From NCBI GenBank assembly GCA_947476045.1, contig CANJNZ010000005.1:39745-103744 (forward strand): a stretch of 64,000 bases of DNA, read 5' to 3'. The position numbers were made by a program, and so were the translations under genes. Origin of the DNA: Chthoniobacteraceae bacterium (GTDB lineage: Bacteria > Verrucomicrobiota > Verrucomicrobiia > Chthoniobacterales > Chthoniobacteraceae). How positions within the stretch are numbered: position 1 is the first letter of the stretch; each line of letters begins with the position of its first letter. Shown here in pieces: positions 8,801-17,406 of this stretch. A model generated the notes under the pieces. That model searched no databases. It was not told the DNA's origin and worked only from the letters and a program-made list of their open reading frames with translations.

Positions 8801-9499
8801 CTACGCCAGGTCGAACAGCAGCGCCTCGGCATCCGACGAGGCTGCTATGGAAAGTTTTCCCGCGCTTTCGCAACTCCCGGCGTCGCCAGCTTCCAGCGTC
8901 ACACCGTTGAACGAAAGCGATCCACGCATCACTTGCAGCCAGACGGCACGGCTCTCGTGTAATTCGTGGGACACACTTTCACCCGCACGCAGACGCACGC
9001 GAAATACATCCGCATCAGCCGCGATTGTCGCCGACGCATCGCGTCCTTCGTGCGAAATGATCAGCACCTTCGCCGCTGTCTGTTGCTCCGTGGTGGGACG
9101 CCATTCCGTGTAGCGTGGTGGAAGTCCGCGTTGTTCGGGAACGATCCAGATTTGCAAAAAATGCGCAGCCTCCGAGCGCGAGGGATTGAACTCGCTGTGC
9201 ATCACGCCAGTTCCCGCGCTCATCAACTGCACCTCGCCTGCTTGCAGCTTGCGCGTATTTCCCATGCTGTCCTTGTGCGCGAGCGAACCTTCCAGCACGT
9301 AGCTGAAAATTTCCATGTCGCGGTGCGGATGCGTCGGGAACCCCATGCCCGGAGCCACGCGATCCTCGTTGATCACGCGCAGCGAGCGGAAGCCCATGTG
9401 CGCCGGATCGTAGTAGTCTGCGAAGGAAAATGTGTGGTGTGAATCGAGCCAGCCATGTTCTGCGTGGCCCCGTTCATGGCTGCGGCGGATGGTAATCAT
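8801..9499 (-). CDS. Pirin family protein (YhhW-like bicupin)
   Basis: 232 residues with the pirin signature: DYYDPAHMGF, HPHRDMEIFSYVLEG and AGTGVMHSEFN supply the histidines and glutamate that bind one metal in the N-terminal cupin barrel. The C-terminal cupin (ESVSHELHESRAVWLQVMRG) lacks metal ligands, as usual. YhhW-type pirins show quercetin dioxygenase activity in vitro, but their physiological substrate is mostly unknown. It is monocistronic and converges on pheA. The length matches the short bacterial YhhW subgroup. Confidence 0.92.
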   Translation of the reverse strand: MITIRRSHERGHAEHGWLDSHHTFSFADYYDPAHMGFRSLRVINEDRVAPGMGFPTHPHRDMEIFSYVLEGSLAHKDSMGNTRKLQAGEVQLMSAGTGVMHSEFNPSRSEAAHFLQIWIVPEQRGLPPRYTEWRPTTEQQTAAKVLIISHEGRDASATIAADADVFRVRLRAGESVSHELHESRAVWLQVMRGSLSFNGVTLEAGDAGSCESAGKLSIAASSDAEALLFDLA

Positions 9500-9615
9500 G
9501 CGCGCACTTTACGTGAAGAAAACCCGGACACAGAGACAAAATTTACGTTCTCCGGCGCGAATCCCAATCACGAACACCTTGCCAGCGGGCCGCGTGTGCG
9601 TTGTCCTTCGCACCC

Positions 9616-10428
9616 ATGAGTGCATCCCTTTTTGATCTCACGGGTGAAACCGCCGTCGTCATTGGCGCAACCGGAATCCTCGGAGGCGCGCTGGCGGATG
9701 GTCTCGCGGCTGCCGGCGCGAAGGTCGCGGTGCTGGGGCGAAACGCACAACGCGGCCAGCAGCGTGTGAACTCCATCCGCGAGATCGGCGGGGCTGCGGA
9801 ATTTTTCGCCACCGATGCGATGGACAAATCGAGCCTGCACGACGCCCACGAAGCCGTGGCCGAGGTGCTTGGCGCGCCGACGATTTTGATCAACGCGGCG
9901 GGCGGCAATGATACGAAGGTGACGGTGACTGAGGGGCACCCATTTGAGTCCATCGCACTCGACGACTGGCGCGCAAACTTTGATCTCAACCTTGTCGGTG
10001 GAGTGCTGCTGCCATGTCAGGAATTTGGCCCCGCCATGTGTGAACGCGGACGCGGCAGCATCATCAACATCGCCAGCGCCAGTGCACACATCCCGCTCTC
10101 CCGCGTCGTGGCTTACAGCGCGAGCAAGGCCGCCGTGCTCTCACTCACGATGTTCCTCGCCCGCGAATGGGCGGCTCGCGGCGTGCGTGTGAACTCGATC
10201 ACGCCCGGATTTTTTCCCGCCGAGCAAAACCGCAAATTACTTTTCAATGACGACGGTTCGCCGACTCCGCGCACTCAGGCGATCCTAGGCCACACGCCGA
10301 TGAAGCGCTTTGGCGAAAGCAAGGAACTCATCGGGGCCTGCATCTACCTCGCCGCGCACAAAGCGAGCAGCTTTGTCACCGGCACCGATCTCGTTGTGGA
10401 TGGCGGCTACCTTGCACAAACGATCTGA
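9616..10428 (+). CDS. Short-chain dehydrogenase (D-mannonate oxidoreductase-like)
   Basis: 270 residues from the ATG (a TTG five codons upstream is less likely). Classical SDR: nucleotide-binding GATGILGGALADGLA, NAAGG, catalytic Ser in INIASASAHIP, YSASKAA for the Tyr/Lys pair, and a C-terminal VVDGGYL. The run GILGGALADGLAAAGAKVAVLGRN resembles the SDR-type fructuronate reductases (YjmF/UxuB of Bacillus), which reduce fructuronate to mannonate, but substrate cannot be fixed from the sequence. It is followed 24 bp later by a LarA-family gene on the same strand, so the two are probably co-transcribed and may act on the same hydroxy-acid. Confidence 0.85.
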   Translation: MSASLFDLTGETAVVIGATGILGGALADGLAAAGAKVAVLGRNAQRGQQRVNSIREIGGAAEFFATDAMDKSSLHDAHEAVAEVLGAPTILINAAGGNDTKVTVTEGHPFESIALDDWRANFDLNLVGGVLLPCQEFGPAMCERGRGSIINIASASAHIPLSRVVAYSASKAAVLSLTMFLAREWAARGVRVNSITPGFFPAEQNRKLLFNDDGSPTPRTQAILGHTPMKRFGESKELIGACIYLAAHKASSFVTGTDLVVDGGYLAQTI

Positions 10429-10452
10429 GTCAACGAAGGTGACCTCACGGTC

Positions 10453-11742
10453 ATGAATACCATGCAGCCACTCTCACTCACTCCCGCGCCGGGTCAGCTT
10501 CTCGATGCGGAGCAAGTGCGCATCTTCATCGCACGCGCGCTGCCTGCGGCGGATTTTTCCGGTAAGAAAGTGCTGCTCATCGTGCCGGACGGAACGCGTT
10601 CGTGCCCGCTCGGGATGCTTTTCAAGGCAGTGTTCGAGGAACTGGGCGGTGCGACGATGGCGCTCGATGTGATAATCGCGCTCGGCACCCACGTGGCGAT
10701 GAGCGAGCAGGCGATTTGCGAGCGGCTGGAGATCACGCTGGAAGAGCGCCGCGACAAATACGAGGGCGTGCGCTTTTTCAACCACGAGTGGGACAACCCG
10801 GCGGCGCTGCGCACCATCGGCGTCATCACGCGAGAGGAGAGCGCGGAGCTGAGCGGTGGTCTGCTCTCGGAGGAGGTGCCGGTGGAAATCAACGCGCGCA
10901 TTTTCGACTACGACCAGCTCGTGATTTGCGGACCGGTGTTTCCGCATGAGGTCGTCGGCTTTAGCGGCGGAAACAAATATCTTTTCCCCGGCGTGGGCGG
11001 GCCGACGGTGCTGAATTTTTTTCACTGGCTCGGCGCGCTGGTGACGAATCCCGCCATCATCGGAAACAAATGGACACCCGTGCGCAAGGTCGTGGATCGC
11101 GCCGCGTCGCTCGTCAAAGTGCCGAAGTCCTGCCTTTGCATGGTCGTGGAAAAAGACGGGCTCGCCGGATTATTCGCGGGTGATTCCGTGAGTGCATGGG
11201 ATGCGGCGAGCGACCTGTCCCGCGAACTGCACATCACCTACAAGGAGCGTCCTTTTCACACCGTCCTCTCGTGCGCGCCGCCGATGTATGACGAGCTGTG
11301 GGTCGGCGGAAAGTGTATGTATAAACTCGAACCGGTAGTCGCCGATGGCGGCGAACTGATCATCTACGCACCGCACCTGCACGAGATCAGCGTGACGCAT
11401 GGACGGCACATCCGGGAAATCGGCTACCATTGCCGTGATTATTTCACCGCGCAGCCGGAGCGTTTCGCGCACATCCCGCGCGGGGTCATCGCGCACAGCA
11501 CGCACGTGAGAGGCATCGGGACTTTTGAAAACGGAGTGGAGCGTTGCCGCATCCGCGTGACGCTCGCCACCGGCATCCCGCGCGAAGTGTGTGAGTCCAT
11601 CAATCTCGGCTACCGAGACTGGCGCGACATCCGCGTGGAAGACTATGCCAACCGTGAAGACGGAGGCGTGCTCTACGTGCCGAAAGCAGGCGAGATGCTC
11701 TACCACCTGCGCGAGCGGCCCGCATGGGCGCGTGAGGTGTGA
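10453..11742 (+). CDS. LarA-family nickel-pincer racemase/epimerase (DUF2088)
   Basis: 429 residues. Motifs of lactate racemase LarA are present in order: PDGTRSCP (substrate-binding Asp/Arg), ALGTHVAMS (catalytic His), FPHEVVGFSGGNKYLFPGVGG (His, and the Lys that carries the nickel-pincer nucleotide), then FFHWLG (second catalytic His). The family racemises or epimerises various 2-hydroxy-acids using a cofactor made by LarB, LarC and LarE, none of which is in this window. The SDR just upstream suggests a sugar-acid or hydroxy-acid pathway rather than lactate itself. That assignment is inference. Confidence 0.85.
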   Translation: MNTMQPLSLTPAPGQLLDAEQVRIFIARALPAADFSGKKVLLIVPDGTRSCPLGMLFKAVFEELGGATMALDVIIALGTHVAMSEQAICERLEITLEERRDKYEGVRFFNHEWDNPAALRTIGVITREESAELSGGLLSEEVPVEINARIFDYDQLVICGPVFPHEVVGFSGGNKYLFPGVGGPTVLNFFHWLGALVTNPAIIGNKWTPVRKVVDRAASLVKVPKSCLCMVVEKDGLAGLFAGDSVSAWDAASDLSRELHITYKERPFHTVLSCAPPMYDELWVGGKCMYKLEPVVADGGELIIYAPHLHEISVTHGRHIREIGYHCRDYFTAQPERFAHIPRGVIAHSTHVRGIGTFENGVERCRIRVTLATGIPREVCESINLGYRDWRDIRVEDYANREDGGVLYVPKAGEMLYHLRERPAWAREV

Positions 11743-11757
11743 GACCACCGAAGACGC

Positions 11758-12792
11758 TTAGTATGAACTCGTCAGTCGCTCATTGATCCGCCCCACGGCC
11801 CACTGCGCGTGTTCGGCTATGAGCGGTTCGGGGTCTTGCGCGGCGCGGGCTAATGCGGGGAGGTCGTCGCGGGTGCCGATGTTGCCGAGGGCGACGCAGA
11901 CGTTGCGCAGGAAGCCGCGACGTTTGATGCGCTTGATGGGGGAGCGGTGGAAGAGCGTGCGGAATGTGGAATCGTCCAGTGCGAGGAAGTCACGGAGCGG
12001 TGTATTGACGAAGTCGCGTGCGGCGAAGCGGGATTCGGGCGATGCGGTGGCGAAACGATTCCACGGGCAGGCGTCGAGACAGTCGTCGCAACCGTAGATG
12101 CGGTCGCCGAGCAAGGGACGGAGCGATTCGGGGATGGAGCCTTTGTTTTCGATGGTGAGGTAGCTGATGCACAGTCGCGCATCGAGCTGCTGCGGTGCGG
12201 TGATGGCACCGGTGGGACACGCGACGATGCAGCGTGTGCATTTTCCGCAATGGTCGCGCATCGGCTCATCGGGCGGGAGATCGAGCGTGGTGAAAATGGA
12301 GGCGAGAAAGAAGAACGTGCCGAGCTTCGGGTGAATGAGCATCGTGCTCTTGCCGTGCCAGCCGAGTCCGGCGAGTGCGGCGAAGTCGCGTTCGAGCACG
12401 GGGCCGGTATCCACGTATTGGCGTTGGGAGCCGCCGAATTTTTGCAGGAAGGCGTCGAGCTGCCAGAGCTTAGGCTCGATGATTTCGTGGTAGTCATCGC
12501 CGAGCGCATAGCTGGCGATGCGCCCTGTTTGTGGACTTCGCGCACTGGGAGTTGCGCGGTAATTCATCGCCAGAACAATCGCGCTGCGAGCACCGGGCAG
12601 CACGAGCTGTGGGTCGGTGCGGCGGTCTGCATTGCGCGCGAGCCATTCCATTTCGCCGTTCTTTCCGGCGGCGAGCCACGCGCGAAATTCCTTTGCGTGT
12701 GGCGGCGCGGAGGCTGGAGCGATGCGGCAGAGATCGAAGCCGAGAGCTTCTGCCTCGGTCAGAATTGCTGCTTTGGTTTCCTCGGGCGTCAC
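11758..12792 (-). CDS. queG: Epoxyqueuosine reductase
   Basis: 344 residues from a GTG. QueG uses cobalamin and two [4Fe-4S] clusters to reduce epoxyqueuosine to queuosine in the tRNA wobble position, in the cytosol. The DUF1730 N-terminal part is followed by two ferredoxin-like cluster motifs (CGKCTRCIVACPTGAI and YGCDDCLDACPWNRFA). A C-terminal HEAT-like repeat (LPALARAAQDPEPLIAEHAQWAVGRI) is typical of the long form. It converges on the LarA-family gene with a 15 bp gap and lies upstream of a secreted deacetylase on the same strand. The length fits the family. Confidence 0.95.
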   Translation of the reverse strand: MTPEETKAAILTEAEALGFDLCRIAPASAPPHAKEFRAWLAAGKNGEMEWLARNADRRTDPQLVLPGARSAIVLAMNYRATPSARSPQTGRIASYALGDDYHEIIEPKLWQLDAFLQKFGGSQRQYVDTGPVLERDFAALAGLGWHGKSTMLIHPKLGTFFFLASIFTTLDLPPDEPMRDHCGKCTRCIVACPTGAITAPQQLDARLCISYLTIENKGSIPESLRPLLGDRIYGCDDCLDACPWNRFATASPESRFAARDFVNTPLRDFLALDDSTFRTLFHRSPIKRIKRRGFLRNVCVALGNIGTRDDLPALARAAQDPEPLIAEHAQWAVGRINERLTSSY

Positions 12793-12866
12793 TGGTGATG
12801 ATGTTCAACCAGCGCGGTAGCGGGAGTGCGAGCCTTGAAAAAAGGTCCGCTTGTGAAAAGACGCGG

Positions 12867-13688
12867 CTACGGCTTGGCGGGGGCTGGCGCTGCCTGCTTT
12901 TTCAAATCTTCGAGACTTGTGACGGCGCTGACTCCGTCCACGCTGGTCAGACTTTTCGTGGGTTTGACTTTTGGTGCGGCAAGTTTTTCGACGTGCATTT
13001 TCAGCAGCTCTGAGACGGTGACGAACTTGAATCCCTTCGCGAGCAACGCATCCAGCGTAGCGGGCATGGCGTCAATCGTCGTCTTGTGAATGTCGTGGCA
13101 GAGGATGATGGAGCCGCGGTTCGTCTGGGAGAGAATGATGGACTCGGTTTTCGCGGGATTGCGGTGCTGCCAGTCGAGGCTGTCCACGTCCCACAGGATG
13201 CACTTGTAGTCCCACGTCGCGTGCGCCCATGCGCGCTGTTGCACGGTGAATGCACCATACGGCGGACGCATGAGCGTTGGGGTGACGCCGGTTGTTTGCT
13301 TGATTACGTTGTGCGTGCGGTCGAGCTGGTCGCGCACGGACTCGGTGCTGAGCTTGGTGAGCAACGGGTGGCTCCACGAGTGGTTGGCGATTTCGTGACC
13401 TTCGTTCACGATTTGCTTCGCGATCTCGGGATATTGCGCAACGCAATTGCCGCAGCAGAAAAACGTGGCGTGGATTCCACGATCGCGGAGCATTTTCAAG
13501 ACACGCGGCGTTTCCACTCCATGCGGGCCGTCGTCGAAAGTGAATGCGATATAAGGCCCATCAACGTTGCATTGACTGAATGTGATTCGCGGTGCGGCGG
13601 GAGCGGCAGTAGCTGTGGCTGCGGGAGTTTCGGCGGCGCTTGCGGCAAGGCATAGCGCGAAAAATGAAAACGCGAGTGTGCGGAGCAT
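12867..13688 (-). CDS. Secreted polysaccharide deacetylase (NodB/CE4)
   Basis: 273 residues from the ATG that begins MLRTLAFSFFALCLAASAAE, a clear signal peptide. A longer form starting with GTG-ATG at 13766/13763 overlaps the stop of the preceding phosphatase gene, but adds non-signal sequence. The NodB domain shows TFDDGPHG (motif 1, catalytic Asp and metal Asp), NHSWSHPLLTKLS (motif 2, His ligands), RPPYGAF (motif 3) and a LCHDIH segment. The likely substrate is N-acetylated peptidoglycan or chitin-like polymer in the periplasm. Same strand and close to the PhoD gene, so possibly one operon. Confidence 0.92.
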   Translation of the reverse strand: MLRTLAFSFFALCLAASAAETPAATATAAPAAPRITFSQCNVDGPYIAFTFDDGPHGVETPRVLKMLRDRGIHATFFCCGNCVAQYPEIAKQIVNEGHEIANHSWSHPLLTKLSTESVRDQLDRTHNVIKQTTGVTPTLMRPPYGAFTVQQRAWAHATWDYKCILWDVDSLDWQHRNPAKTESIILSQTNRGSIILCHDIHKTTIDAMPATLDALLAKGFKFVTVSELLKMHVEKLAAPKVKPTKSLTSVDGVSAVTSLEDLKKQAAPAPAKP

Positions 13689-13762
13689 GTTGAGTGACAG
13701 AAAACCGAGACTGCGCTGAGCGCAAGGAGGAATCGGGAATGAGGGACAAGGAACTTTGTGCA

Positions 13763-15082
13763 TCACGCTATTTCAAAATTTAGATTCACCTTCACCTCAT
13801 CGAGATGATTCCTGCCTGTGAAACGCACGGCGACGCGCTGGCCGTCGTCCTCCACTTCGACCCAGCCGAAGAGGCCATCTTTGCCTTTTGGAAGATAAGT
13901 TCCCTCGGAGTAGGGGCCGCCTTTCAAGCTGCCGCCTTGATCGAATGCCGAGCCGTGTAGCACGGGGATTCGCAGTTTTTTGGAGTCGCTGTAGTCGCTG
14001 TTTGTGCCGTTGTCGGCGGCAAGCATATGGGCGTCGCCGCAGAGGATGCAGAGGTTTTTAATGCGGTGTTGGGCGATGAAATTGCACAGCTCGCGGCGCT
14101 CGTCCGCGTAGTTTTGCCACGAGTCGCTGCCTTTGGCGCCGATCCACGGGACGCTGCTGCCCCACACGACGAGTCCATGCGTGCGCGATGCTTCGAGTAG
14201 TTCGCGCTTGAACCACTCCTTTTGCGCCGCGCCCAGCATGCTCTTGGCGGGGCTGTCTGGTGTTTTCTCGGCGTCGCGCTCGCTGCGCAGATCCGTGAGG
14301 ATGAAGCGCACACGCCCCACGGTGAATGCCTGGTAAATCGCCGCGTCGCCATCGCCGGCTGGCAGCGGGTAGTGGGGTGAGTATTCGCGATAAACAGTGC
14401 GCGAGGCGGGACGTGCGGGTGAGCGTTTGTCGGCGTCGTTCGGGCCGAAGTCGTGGTCGTCGTAGATGTATGCGAGCGGGACGTTGCGGTAGAGCGCGCC
14501 CTGCGTGGTGGATGAGAGTGTCGTATCCCATGCCGCGCGGAAAGAACGGGGATCGTTGCGCGAGATATTGCAGTAATGGAAATCGCCGAGATGAAGCAGC
14601 ACTGCGGGACGTTTGCGTGCGATGGTGTTGAAAACCTCGTGCTGCGATCCCGTTCGCGCGCAGGAACCAAATGCGAACGCGAAATTCGCAGGCTGCCCCT
14701 CAGGCGGAAACGTGCGCACCATCGCAGGCGGAAAGGATGCTGGTGCTCCTTTGACTTCCAGCGTGCACTGGTAGTCGGTCAACGGGCGGAGGTGTTCGAG
14801 GCGGAAAATTGCGACAGTCTGCGATGGGTCGAGCAGAGGCTCTGGCTTGAAAATAAGAGGTTCGCCGCCGGCTTCGCGGACGAGCAGGCGCGGGTTGAGT
14901 CCGGGCGGGATTTTGGTTTTCACCACGCCGCCCGTGGCGGTGACTGCGCCGACCCACATGGTTGGAAATCCCTTCGGTTTTTCCGGTGGGCGAAGATTCG
15001 GCTCGGGCTCTGCGAATGAGCGCGCTGTGCTGGCGGCGGCGAGACCGGCGAGGGTTTTGATGAATTTACGACGTGGCTGCAT
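13763..15082 (-). CDS. PhoD-like phosphodiesterase/alkaline phosphatase
   Basis: 439 residues from the ATG giving MQPRRKFIKTLAGLAAASTA, a twin-arginine export signal. The middle shows the PhoD set: FGSCARTG, LLHLGDFHYCN, YDDHDFGPNDAD, WGSSVPW and CGDAHML, which hold Ca and Fe ions and a tyrosine in known members. The N-terminal ~100 residues form a fibronectin-like domain, as is common in PhoD. Expected role: release of phosphate from diesters or monoesters in the periplasm. No phosphate-regulon neighbours are present. The deacetylase gene follows on the same strand. Confidence 0.9.
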   Translation of the reverse strand: MQPRRKFIKTLAGLAAASTARSFAEPEPNLRPPEKPKGFPTMWVGAVTATGGVVKTKIPPGLNPRLLVREAGGEPLIFKPEPLLDPSQTVAIFRLEHLRPLTDYQCTLEVKGAPASFPPAMVRTFPPEGQPANFAFAFGSCARTGSQHEVFNTIARKRPAVLLHLGDFHYCNISRNDPRSFRAAWDTTLSSTTQGALYRNVPLAYIYDDHDFGPNDADKRSPARPASRTVYREYSPHYPLPAGDGDAAIYQAFTVGRVRFILTDLRSERDAEKTPDSPAKSMLGAAQKEWFKRELLEASRTHGLVVWGSSVPWIGAKGSDSWQNYADERRELCNFIAQHRIKNLCILCGDAHMLAADNGTNSDYSDSKKLRIPVLHGSAFDQGGSLKGGPYSEGTYLPKGKDGLFGWVEVEDDGQRVAVRFTGRNHLDEVKVNLNFEIA

Positions 15083-15257
15083 GAATTGGAGTAACAGGAA
15101 ACTTTGACCACTATGCAGCCGGATGCTTAGGCAGCGAAGCTTCATCGTCGCCGTTGCCTGACAGGATAGTGACGGCTAGCTTCGCGGAAAGATGAGCAAA
15201 CGAAACATCCACACCGGCACCGAATTCACGGCGCGTCGTTCATAGAATCCACCACCC

Positions 15258-16508
15258 ATGTTTCCATCGCTTGCTCTCCGCATCCTTCGCACGACAGACA
15301 CGCGCTGCCTCGGGAAATTCCTATGGAATTTCGGCTGCAAGGGACTCCGCTCGATTCAGCTTTTTAAAAAACGCATCAAGCGCGGCGAATTTTTTCCGCC
15401 CTTCCTCTATCTCTCGATTTTAAATTCCTGCAATTTGCGCTGTCAGGGTTGCTGGGTGGATGTCGAAGCGGAGCGCACACAGATCGATCTCGAAACGCTC
15501 AACCGCACCATCACCGACGCCAAGGCTCACGGAAACTCGTTCTTCGGCATCCTCGGCGGCGAACCGTTCATGCATCCCGAGTTGCTCGATCTCTTCGCGG
15601 CGCACCCGGACTGTTACTTCCAAGTTTTCACCAACGGCCAGTTCATCACCGAAAAAGTTGCGCGTCGCCTCCGCGAAATCGGCAACGTCACCCCGCTCAT
15701 CAGCATCGAAGGACGCGAAGTCACCAGCGACGAACGGCGCGGCAACAAGCAAGTCTATGAGCGCACCCTTCGCGGTCTGCGCGCGTGTTTGAAAGAAAAG
15801 CTCCTCACCGGTGTCGCCACCAGCGTGTGCCAGACAAATATCGGCGAACTTTGCACCGAGCAGTGGCTCCGCGAACTCATCGAATTCGGCGCGCACTACG
15901 TATGGTTTCATACCTACCGTCCCGTGGGGCCGAAAATGAACCCCGCCCTCGCGCTCACACCGCAACAGCTCGTGCAGGTGCGGCGCTTCGTCGTCGAGAT
16001 GCGCACAAAAATGCCCATCGGAATCGTTGATGCCTATTACGATCACCGAGGCCAGGCGCTCTGCCCGATGAGCAACGGCATCTCGCATCACGTGAATCCA
16101 CGCGGCGACATAGAGCCGTGCCCGATCATCCAGTTTGCCACGGAAAACATCCGCGACCCGCGCGGCGTCTTCGCCACGATGCGCGATTCCGCTTTTCTCA
16201 AAGACTTCCGCGACATCAGCGCGCAGCACACACGCGGCTGCGTTGTTTTGGAAAGACCCGACCTCGTGAAGGAAATCGTAATCAAGCATGGCGCACGCGA
16301 CACGACGATGCGCGGCACTGCGATTGCCGAACTCGACGCGATGACCCCGCGCTTTTCCCAATGGCTCCCCGGCGAGGAAATCCCCGAGCAACACTGGATG
16401 TATCGTTGGGCAAAAAAATGGTGGTTCAACGATTTCGGCGCCTACGCAAAGGCCGACCACGACGCGACTTCGAAAGCCAAGGTGAGGACGCTCGCTGGCA
16501 CACTTTAG
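15258..16508 (+). CDS. Radical SAM protein with SPASM-like C-terminus
   Basis: 416 residues. The radical SAM cluster motif is CNLRCQGC in the first sixth, followed by GGEPFMHPELLDLF (glycine-rich SAM site) and FTNGQF. A C-terminal segment NPRGDIEPCPIIQF is SPASM-like and may bind an auxiliary cluster, with further cysteines in CPMSNG and RGCVVL. The chemistry cannot be named from the sequence. No precursor peptide, methyltransferase or transporter is adjacent. It is flanked by a 175 bp upstream gap and stands alone on this strand, followed by a short secreted-protein gene after ~145 bp. Confidence 0.85.
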   Translation: MFPSLALRILRTTDTRCLGKFLWNFGCKGLRSIQLFKKRIKRGEFFPPFLYLSILNSCNLRCQGCWVDVEAERTQIDLETLNRTITDAKAHGNSFFGILGGEPFMHPELLDLFAAHPDCYFQVFTNGQFITEKVARRLREIGNVTPLISIEGREVTSDERRGNKQVYERTLRGLRACLKEKLLTGVATSVCQTNIGELCTEQWLRELIEFGAHYVWFHTYRPVGPKMNPALALTPQQLVQVRRFVVEMRTKMPIGIVDAYYDHRGQALCPMSNGISHHVNPRGDIEPCPIIQFATENIRDPRGVFATMRDSAFLKDFRDISAQHTRGCVVLERPDLVKEIVIKHGARDTTMRGTAIAELDAMTPRFSQWLPGEEIPEQHWMYRWAKKWWFNDFGAYAKADHDATSKAKVRTLAGTL

Positions 16509-16652
16509 CAGGCTAGAATAGATTTATTGCTAATGAGCGAAGGCCTTTGCTGGCTTGACGACCGAGGCTCCGCCATCTAGCCACGGCACGGCAAGGACGG
16601 TCCCCCAAGGGCTCCGCCGTTGCTCCCAAAACAAACCAAACTCAAGAACAAC

Positions 16653-17198
16653 ATGAAAAAACTACTATTCACCCTCGCTATCACCCTCGCTTTTGCGTCC
16701 ACTCCTGCAGCGTTCGCGCAAGCTAAGAAGAAAGCCGCAGCCGCACCTGCTGCCGCTCCTGCCGCTCCTGCCGCCGCCGCCCCCGCAGCGGAAGCCGCCA
16801 AGCCTGCCGAGAAGCCCGCAGCGCCAGCCGCGAAAGCTCCCAAGCCTCTTCCGTTCAGCTCGACTGCGGATGAAATTGACGCCGCTGGCAAATCTTTCAC
16901 CCACGCCAATGCCGATGGCAAAAAAGTGAAGAACGTGGTGACCGACAAAACGGAAATCAAAAACGGCGAGGCCGCCGCGAAGTTTGAAGACATCAAAGTC
17001 GGCGACAAAGTTTCCGGCCTGCGTTTGAAAAAGAATGCCGACGGCACCGAATACGAAGTGGTGAAGATCACCAAGTTCGCAGCTCCCGCAGCGAAGAAGG
17101 CCGACGCTCCTGCTGAAAAGAAGGAGAAGCCAGCGAAGAAGGCCGACAAGGCCGCGCCAGCCGCTGCTCCTGCTGCTCCTGCTGCTGAAAAGAAGTAA
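16653..17198 (+). CDS. Secreted Ala/Pro/Lys-rich protein with small conserved core
   Basis: About 181 residues from MKKLLFTLAITLAFASTPAAFAQA, a standard Sec signal peptide. Two low-complexity arms (runs of AAP and KK, residues ~24-65 and ~150-181) flank a folded-looking core of ~85 residues (TADEIDAAGKSFTHANADGKKVKNV... KVGDKVSGLRLKKNADGTEYEVVKI). The core has the beta-rich pattern of small OB/DUF5666-like domains, a weak match. The charged, alanine-rich arms could bind nucleic acid, cell wall or polyanions, but no function is claimed. A strong intrinsic terminator follows 22 bp after the stop, so it is monocistronic. Confidence 0.85.
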   Translation: MKKLLFTLAITLAFASTPAAFAQAKKKAAAAPAAAPAAPAAAAPAAEAAKPAEKPAAPAAKAPKPLPFSSTADEIDAAGKSFTHANADGKKVKNVVTDKTEIKNGEAAAKFEDIKVGDKVSGLRLKKNADGTEYEVVKITKFAAPAAKKADAPAEKKEKPAKKADKAAPAAAPAAPAAEKK

Positions 17199-17220
17199 TT
17201 CAGCGCTCCCATTCACAATA

Positions 17221-17253
17221 GCCGGCACCTGCCACAGCGGGTGCCGGCTTTTT
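17221..17253 (+). terminator. Intrinsic terminator
   Basis: A perfect 9-bp stem (gccggcacc at 17221-17229 with ggtgccggc at 17240-17248) with a 10-nt loop, followed directly by five Ts. It ends the transcript of the secreted Ala-rich protein gene. Confidence 0.9.
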
Positions 17254-17406
17254 GTTGCTTGCGTTCAGCAGCGCTGCACAGAATTTGCCTGCAACCTTGC
17301 GTTCTAAAATTTTCGCGCCATTGTCCGCGCCCTGTTTCGCGGGGCAGGCGCTCATGCCGGCACGCGGCACGGGCACACTGGAAAGGGAACAAATTTAAAT
17401 ACAGCC

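Noticed and set aside
17254..17406. SAM riboswitch upstream of cysI
   Set aside because: A GC-rich hairpin is present but the conserved SAM-I or SAM-II elements are not visible.
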